NCBI GenBank assembly: GCA_047605685.1
Contig: JASGFF010000081.1
Span: 1 to 9,544 of the forward strand
Source of the DNA: JAUASV01 sp047605685
GTDB taxonomy: Bacteria > Actinomycetota > Actinomycetes > Actinomycetales > Microbacteriaceae
DNA length: 9,544 nt
Direction: 5' to 3'
A program made the translations under genes and the position numbers. A model generated the notes under the pieces. That model saw only the letters and a list, made by a program, of their open reading frames with translations, searched no databases and was not told where the DNA came from. This document shows positions 5,658 through 9,544 of this stretch, in pieces (positions within the stretch are counted from its first letter, which is position 1; every line of letters starts with the position of its first letter).

Positions 5658-6658
5658 CACTGCTCAACTGGTGGATGCTGCCGGCCTGGGCGCTCCTCGT
5701 CGCCGGCGCGGCGGCCATCCTGCTGTGGCGCCGCCGCCGACGCCGGGCGGATGACGGCATCCGCATCGCCCACGCCGAGCGCCTCACGGCGCTGCCGGGC
5801 TACCGGCGCGCCTTCGCGCGCTACCGGCTGCTCGTGCTCGCCCTCGCCGCCCTCACGGTGCTCGGCGCCGGCGCGGGCGCCGTGCTCACCGCGCGCGCCG
5901 CCACCGAGCGGGTGGAGCACAGCGACCTGGCCAGCCGCGACATCGTGCTGTGCCTAGACGTCTCGGGCTCGATGGTCGACTACGACAGCGAGGTGGTCGA
6001 GGTGTTCCAGACGCTCGCGAAGAAGTTCGAGGGCGAGCGGCTGAGCCTCGTGCTGTTCAACGCCTCCGCCGTCACCTACTTCCCGCTCACGAGCGACCTC
6101 GACTACATCGAGCAGCAGCTCGGCGAGGTGCAGGCCGCCTTCGCCGACCCCGACGAGTCCTACTTCGAGGGCACCCTCGTCGGCGACGGCTCCTCGCTCG
6201 TCGGCGACGGCCTCGCCTCCTGCGTCACCCGCTTCCCCGACGCCGAGAGCACGGGCACCGAGAGCACGGATGCCGAGCGCAGCCGCTCGGTCATCCTCGT
6301 GACCGACAACCAGGTGGCCGGCGACGAGGTGTTCACGCTGCCCGAGGCCGGCGAGCTCGCCCAGTCGCGCTCGGTGCGGGTCTACGGCATCAACCCGGGC
6401 GACACCGCCGGTGCCGACTACCTCTCCGACCTCGCCGACGAGTTCCGCAGCACCGTCGTCGCCACGGGCGGCGCCTACTACGCCCTCGAGGACACCGCCG
6501 CCGTGCCCGGCATCGTCGAGCGGATCACCGCCGAGCAGGCCACCGTCACGGCGGGCCCCGCCCGGGTCGTCGTCGTCGACCGCACCACGGTCGCGAGCTG
6601 GATCGTGCTGCTCGTGCTCGCCGGTATGAGCGTCATCGGCTGGGCGGTGCGCCGATGA
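5654..6658 (+). CDS. Membrane-anchored VWA domain protein, BatA-like
   Basis: A 334-residue protein with the BatA/BatB layout: two N-terminal hydrophobic spans (about 8-24 and 58-80) separated by a basic loop (WRRRRRR), then a VWA domain facing outwards, and a C-terminal span (about 314-330) ending in VRR. The metal-ion-dependent adhesion site is intact: D102-x-S104-x-S106 within VLCLDVSGSM, a second strand RLSLVLFNASAVTYFPLTSD (129-148), the loop GDGSSLVGDGL (177-187), and the Asp-containing strand SVILVTDNQ (212-220). The conserved VYGINPGD strand follows (243-250). Such proteins are thought to present the VWA metal site as a protein-binding platform for the MoxR/DUF58 partners. A short Ser/Thr/Glu repeat (about 197-210) occurs before the third strand. 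The ATG at 5654 overlaps the previous stop by four bases, and its own stop overlaps the next ATG in the same way. Confidence 0.88.
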   Translation: MTLLNWWMLPAWALLVAGAAAILLWRRRRRRADDGIRIAHAERLTALPGYRRAFARYRLLVLALAALTVLGAGAGAVLTARAATERVEHSDLASRDIVLCLDVSGSMVDYDSEVVEVFQTLAKKFEGERLSLVLFNASAVTYFPLTSDLDYIEQQLGEVQAAFADPDESYFEGTLVGDGSSLVGDGLASCVTRFPDAESTGTESTDAERSRSVILVTDNQVAGDEVFTLPEAGELAQSRSVRVYGINPGDTAGADYLSDLADEFRSTVVATGGAYYALEDTAAVPGIVERITAEQATVTAGPARVVVVDRTTVASWIVLLVLAGMSVIGWAVRR

Positions 6659-7803
6659 GCGCCCTGGCCTTCGCGTCGGCGGCCCTGACGATCGACCCGG
6701 TGATCCCGGTGCCGGTGCTGATCGTGGGCGCGCTGCTCGTCATCGGCCTCGGCGTGGCGACGGCCGTGCGCGGCGGTCGGCGGCCGGGCGCGCACTGGAC
6801 CGGCCCGGCGCTGCGCGCGATCGCCGTGCTGCTGCTGGTCGTCGTGGCGCTGCGTCCGGCGATCCCGGCCGACAGCGCCGGGCCGACGGCGAGCGGCGGT
6901 CTCGAGGTGTACTTCGTGCTCGACACCACGAGCAGCATGGCCGCCGAGGACGCCGACACCGCCCAGCTCGACGAGCGGGTGCCGCCGCCGACGCTCGCCG
7001 ACGGCACCGTGAACGCCGCCCGCCGGCTCGACGCGGCCAGGGCCGACATCCTGCGCATCGCCGACGCGCTCGAGGGCGCCCGGTTCTCGCTCGTGACCTT
7101 CGACTCGGAGACGGTGCAGCGGGTGCCGCTCACGAGCGACGAGTCCGCGCTCGAGTCGACGCTGCAGGTGCTCACCCAAGAGGTCACCGAGTACTCGCAG
7201 GGCTCGGCGATCGACGAGGCGGTGCCGGATGTCGAGGAGATCCTCACGAAGGCAGAGGATGCCGCACCCGGTGACACCCGGGTGCTGTTCTACCTCGGCG
7301 ACGGCGAACAGACCAGCGACGAGCCGGTCGGCTCCTTCGCCTCCCTCGCCCCGCTCATCAGCGGCGGCGGCGTGCTCGGCTACGGCACCGAGACGGGCGG
7401 GCGGATGCGCTCCTTCAGCGGCTACAGCTACGGTGACACCGACAGTGACTCCGACAGCAGCGGCGTCGACGAGGTGCCCGGCTACATCCAGGACCCCTCG
7501 ACGGGCGAGGCCGCCGTCTCGACGATCGACGAGGACGCGCTGCGCACGATCGCGAGCCAGCTCGGCGTCGACTACAGCCACCGCACCGACGCCGACGTCT
7601 CCGCCCTCGTCGCCGGCATGGACGTCGGCGAGCTCACGGTCGAGCCGGGCGACCCGGCCGAGCCGACGGAGCTGTACTGGATCGCGGCGATCCCGCTCAC
7701 CGCCATCCTGCTCGTCGAGCTGTTCCGACTGGGCCGGCCGCTCTCCGAGCTGCGGCGCGCGCGGCCGTCCGGCCCACGCCGGGCCCGGGGAGGGCGACGA
7801 TGA
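6655..7803 (+). CDS. Second membrane-anchored VWA domain protein, BatB-like
   Basis: A 382-residue paralogue in layout of the preceding gene: hydrophobic spans at about 15-37 and 53-68, a VWA domain, and a C-terminal span (about 341-357) followed by a basic tail (RRARPSGPRRARGGRR). The metal site reads D90-T-T92-S-S94 (VYFVLDTTSSM), a DxTxS variant of DxSxS. It is followed by RFSLVTFDSETVQRVPLTSD (143-162), a loop EYSQGSAIDEAV (179-190) and the strand VLFYLGDGEQTSDEP (210-224). An Asp/Ser-rich insert (YGDTDSDSDSSGVDEV, 259-274) sits before the last helices. The C-terminal part (LTIDEDALRTIASQLGVDY-like) matches the end of Bat VWA domains. The ATG start overlaps the upstream stop by four bases. 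The frame is open further upstream, but that part lies inside the previous VWA gene and is a shadow. Paired VWA proteins of this sort probably act together at the membrane. Confidence 0.87.
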   Translation: MSALAFASAALTIDPVIPVPVLIVGALLVIGLGVATAVRGGRRPGAHWTGPALRAIAVLLLVVVALRPAIPADSAGPTASGGLEVYFVLDTTSSMAAEDADTAQLDERVPPPTLADGTVNAARRLDAARADILRIADALEGARFSLVTFDSETVQRVPLTSDESALESTLQVLTQEVTEYSQGSAIDEAVPDVEEILTKAEDAAPGDTRVLFYLGDGEQTSDEPVGSFASLAPLISGGGVLGYGTETGGRMRSFSGYSYGDTDSDSDSSGVDEVPGYIQDPSTGEAAVSTIDEDALRTIASQLGVDYSHRTDADVSALVAGMDVGELTVEPGDPAEPTELYWIAAIPLTAILLVELFRLGRPLSELRRARPSGPRRARGGRR

Positions 7804-8507
7804 GCGAGCGGGGCGCGCAGCGGGGCCGCCTGCGCGTCATCCTGCTGGCCGTGACGATCCCGCTCACGGTGTTCGCGCTCGTCGTCGCGATCTGGCTGGT
7901 GCGGCCGGTGCTCGTGGAGAAGCGGGCGATCGCCGAGTACGAGCGCGGCGACTACGCCGCGAGCGAGGCGACCTCGGGAAGCCTCGTCGGCGAGTTCATG
8001 GTCGAGGACTGGATCCCGTGGTTCGACCGCGGTGCCGCGCGCGCCGCCCAGCAGGACTACGTCGACGCGATCGACGACTTCCAGCGCTCGCTCGCCCGGG
8101 TGCCGGCCTCGCGCGAGTGCCTGGTGCGCCTCAACCTCGCTCTCGCCTGGGAGACGCTCGGCGACGAGTACCTCGCCTCCGGCTACCCGGACGGCGCCGA
8201 GAAGCTCTATGACGCGGGACGCAAGGTGATCGAGGCCGGCAGCGAGAACTGCGCGGACGACGAGGAGCTGCAGCAGCTGCACGACGAGATCGAGCAGCGG
8301 CAGGACTACGCCGAGCAGCAGGCCGAGGGCGGCGACGACTCCGGCGACGACTCCGGGGAGGACGAGCAGGACAAGCTCGACCAGCTCGACCAGAAGGACT
8401 CCGCGGGCGGCCAGGACAAGCAGGACGCCGACTCCCGCGACCGCGGCGACGAGGCCGGCGGGGAGGGCTCGGGCTCCAGCGGGAGCGGCACCGATACGCC
8501 CTGGTGA
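7800..8507 (+). CDS. Single-span TPR-like protein with acidic low-complexity tail (BatC/BatE-like position)
   Basis: A 235-residue protein with one hydrophobic span (about 13-35) after a basic N-terminus (RGAQRGRLR), so N-inside/C-outside. Residues 38-150 form helical pairs resembling degenerate tetratricopeptide repeats: KRAIAEYERGDYAASE (41-56), WFDRGAARAAQQDYVDAIDDF (74-94) and LVRLNLALAWETLGDEYLASG (108-128). The remainder (about 152-235) is Asp/Glu/Gln/Gly/Ser-rich and probably disordered, with a GDDS duplication. In Bat operons a TPR protein commonly follows the VWA genes and is assumed to be a protein-interaction scaffold; assignment rests on position and helical pattern rather than strong TPR consensus. 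A strong Shine-Dalgarno GGGGAGGG (7787-7794) precedes the ATG by five bases, and the ATG overlaps the upstream stop. Last gene of the operon; 92 bases separate it from nusA. Confidence 0.78.
   Translation: MSERGAQRGRLRVILLAVTIPLTVFALVVAIWLVRPVLVEKRAIAEYERGDYAASEATSGSLVGEFMVEDWIPWFDRGAARAAQQDYVDAIDDFQRSLARVPASRECLVRLNLALAWETLGDEYLASGYPDGAEKLYDAGRKVIEAGSENCADDEELQQLHDEIEQRQDYAEQQAEGGDDSGDDSGEDEQDKLDQLDQKDSAGGQDKQDADSRDRGDEAGGEGSGSSGSGTDTPW
8331..8354 (+). repeat. 12-bp direct duplication encoding GDDS-GDDS
   Basis: ggcgacgactcc occurs twice in tandem (8331-8342, 8343-8354) inside the acidic tail of the TPR-like protein. It is followed a little further on by a repeated ctcgaccag (LDQLDQ). In-frame expansion of a disordered tail is the simplest reading. 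Confidence 0.75.
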
Positions 8508-8534
8508 GGGCATCCGCCCCGAGCGGCGCTGCGG

Positions 8535-8540
8535 TACCGT
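8535..8540 (+). promoter_or_regulatory. Possible nusA -10 box (TACCGT)
   Basis: TACCGT in GGTACCGTAGACG fits TANNNT and lies in the 92-base gap before nusA. It would give a leader of roughly 50 bases, compatible with the Shine-Dalgarno element at 8587-8592. No clear -35 is visible, and nusA could also be reached by read-through from the operon upstream, since no obvious terminator lies between. Confidence 0.3.
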
Positions 8541-8586
8541 AGACGCGTTGGCGCGACCTCGGCGGTCGGCGGCCGAAGTGAATAGC

Positions 8587-8592
8587 GAAAGG
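8587..8592 (+). promoter_or_regulatory. Ribosome binding site of nusA (GAAAGG), fixing the GTG start
   Basis: GAAAGG ends seven bases before the GTG at 8600. It supports that GTG as the nusA start rather than later in-frame codons, and the encoded N-terminus MDIDLSVLRLL agrees with actinobacterial NusA. Confidence 0.7.
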
Positions 8593-8599
8593 CCCCCCG

Positions 8600-9544
8600 G
8601 TGGACATCGACCTCAGCGTGCTGCGTCTTCTGGAGCGGGAGCGCGAGATCCCGTTCGAGGAACTCGTCCAGATCATCGAGCAGGCCATCCTGACCGCCTA
8701 CCTCAAGCACACCGCCGAGAACGAGGGCCGGGATGCCGTGCCCACCGGGGCCCGCGTGGAGCTCGACCGCAAGAGCGGCCACGTCGCCGTGTTCGTGCCC
8801 GAGCGTGACGAGGACGGCGAGGTGATCGGCGAGGTGCGCGAGGACCCGCACGACTTCGGCCGGATCGCCGCGTTCGCGGCGAAGCAGGTGATCAACCAGC
8901 GGTTGCGCGACATCGGCGACGACCGGGTGCTCGGCGAGTTCAAGGGCCGCGAGGGCGACATCGTCGCGGGCGTCATCCAGCAGGGCACGAACCCGCGGAT
9001 GGTGCACATCGACCTCGGCAGCGTCGAGGCGATCCTGCCGCCCGAGGAGCAGGTGCCGGGGGAGGAGTACCGGCACGGCTCCCGCATCCGGGTGTACGTC
9101 ACGAGCGTGAGCAAGGGCGTCAAGGGCCCGTCGATCTCGGTGAGCCGCACGCATCCGGGGCTGGTGCGCAAGCTCTTCGCCCTCGAGGTGCCCGAGATCG
9201 CGTCCGGTCTCGTGGAGATCGCCTCGCTCGCCCGGGAGGCCGGGCACCGCACGAAGATGGCGGTGCGTGCCACCGAGCCGGGCATCAACGCGAAGGGCGC
9301 CTGCATCGGCGAGCTGGGCCAGCGGGTGCGCGCTGTGACGGCGGAGCTGGGCAACGAGAAGATCGACATCGTGGACTACTCGGACGACCTGGCGACGTTC
9401 GTGGCGAACGCGCTGAGCCCGGCGAAGGTGACCCGGGCCGTCGTCGTCGACGCGGGTCTCAGGGCGGTGCGGGCGCTCGTGCCCGACTACCAGCTCTCGC
9501 TCGCGATCGGCAAGGAGGGCCAGAACGCCCGCCTCGCCGCCAAG
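8600..9544 (+). CDS. nusA: Transcription termination/antitermination factor NusA (3' end outside window)
   Basis: RNA-polymerase-associated factor that modulates pausing, termination and antitermination. The first 315 residues are present, uninterrupted to the right edge. The N-terminal RNAP-binding domain spans about 1-110 (MDIDLSVLRLLEREREIPFE, then DFGRIAAFAAKQVINQRLRD at 85-104). The S1 domain runs about 113-182 (EFKGREGDIVAGVIQQ, VHIDLGSVEAILPPEEQ). KH1 follows, with SRTHPGLVRKLFALEVPEI (182-200) and the G-x-x-G loop AKGACIGELGQRVRAV (231-246). KH2 begins around 280, with the loop IGKEGQNARLAAK (303-315) cut by the edge. Actinobacterial NusA is usually about 330-350 residues, so only a short tail should be missing. 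The GTG start is supported by GAAAGG upstream. rimP, usually adjacent on the 5' side in actinobacteria, is not there; a VWA/TPR operon precedes it instead. Confidence 0.96.
   Translation, partial: MDIDLSVLRLLEREREIPFEELVQIIEQAILTAYLKHTAENEGRDAVPTGARVELDRKSGHVAVFVPERDEDGEVIGEVREDPHDFGRIAAFAAKQVINQRLRDIGDDRVLGEFKGREGDIVAGVIQQGTNPRMVHIDLGSVEAILPPEEQVPGEEYRHGSRIRVYVTSVSKGVKGPSISVSRTHPGLVRKLFALEVPEIASGLVEIASLAREAGHRTKMAVRATEPGINAKGACIGELGQRVRAVTAELGNEKIDIVDYSDDLATFVANALSPAKVTRAVVVDAGLRAVRALVPDYQLSLAIGKEGQNARLAAK

Noticed and set aside
5950..6654. Upstream extension of the second VWA gene to 5950.
   Set aside because: The extension is Arg/Pro-rich shadow sequence inside the first VWA gene; ATG 6655 gives an ATGA overlap and a normal N-terminal span.
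3235..8507. The MoxR/VWA operon as a new defence or conflict system.
   Set aside because: All six members match the known Bat-type MoxR-DUF58-VWA-TPR layout, and no effector, nuclease, toxin or mobile-element gene accompanies them.

Overview
The window is very GC-rich (above 70% by eye). Codons overwhelmingly end in G or C, several genes start with GTG, and at least two genes look leaderless. The ProRS and NusA sequences are of actinobacterial type. Together with the gene neighbourhood this suggests a high-GC actinomycete, most likely of the Microbacteriaceae. That placement is inference; there is no rRNA or other decisive marker here.

Layout, left to right. (1) The 3' part of a gene open to the left edge (to 704), encoding a basic, Gly/Leu-repeat cytoplasmic stretch, one membrane span, a Gly-Thr repeat linker and an extracellular domain. 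It resembles the tail of a membrane-anchored Ser/Thr-kinase-type protein, but the decisive N-terminal part is outside the window. (2) proS (861-2630), bacterial-type prolyl-tRNA synthetase, apparently leaderless. (3) A minus-strand remnant (2686-3099) of an AbiEi-antitoxin-like DNA-binding protein, interrupted by an in-frame TGA. (4) A tightly packed six-gene plus-strand operon (3235-8507): MoxR-family AAA+ ATPase, DUF58 protein, DUF4381-like single-span protein, two membrane-anchored von Willebrand factor A (VWA) proteins, and a single-span TPR-like protein with an acidic tail. (5) The 5' part of nusA (8600 to the right edge).

The six-gene operon is a Bat/MoxR-VWA module (compare 'Bacteroides aerotolerance' batA/batB operons). 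In such modules the MoxR ATPase is thought to act as a chaperone-like motor with VWA and DUF58 partners at the membrane, assembling or activating an envelope or metal-dependent target; the target here is unknown. Gaps or overlaps of 4 to 11 bases between all six genes imply co-transcription and translational coupling from a probable leaderless promoter at 3223-3228.

The most notable points are: the Bat operon sits between proS and nusA, where actinobacteria commonly carry rimP, and no rimP is visible; there is a decayed AbiEi-like gene beside the operon; short in-frame tandem repeats occur in several proteins; and the hexamer GGATGC/GCATCC recurs across the window, sometimes at the cost of otherwise rare codons. 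I see no tRNA, rRNA, CRISPR array, insertion sequence or clearly new system.
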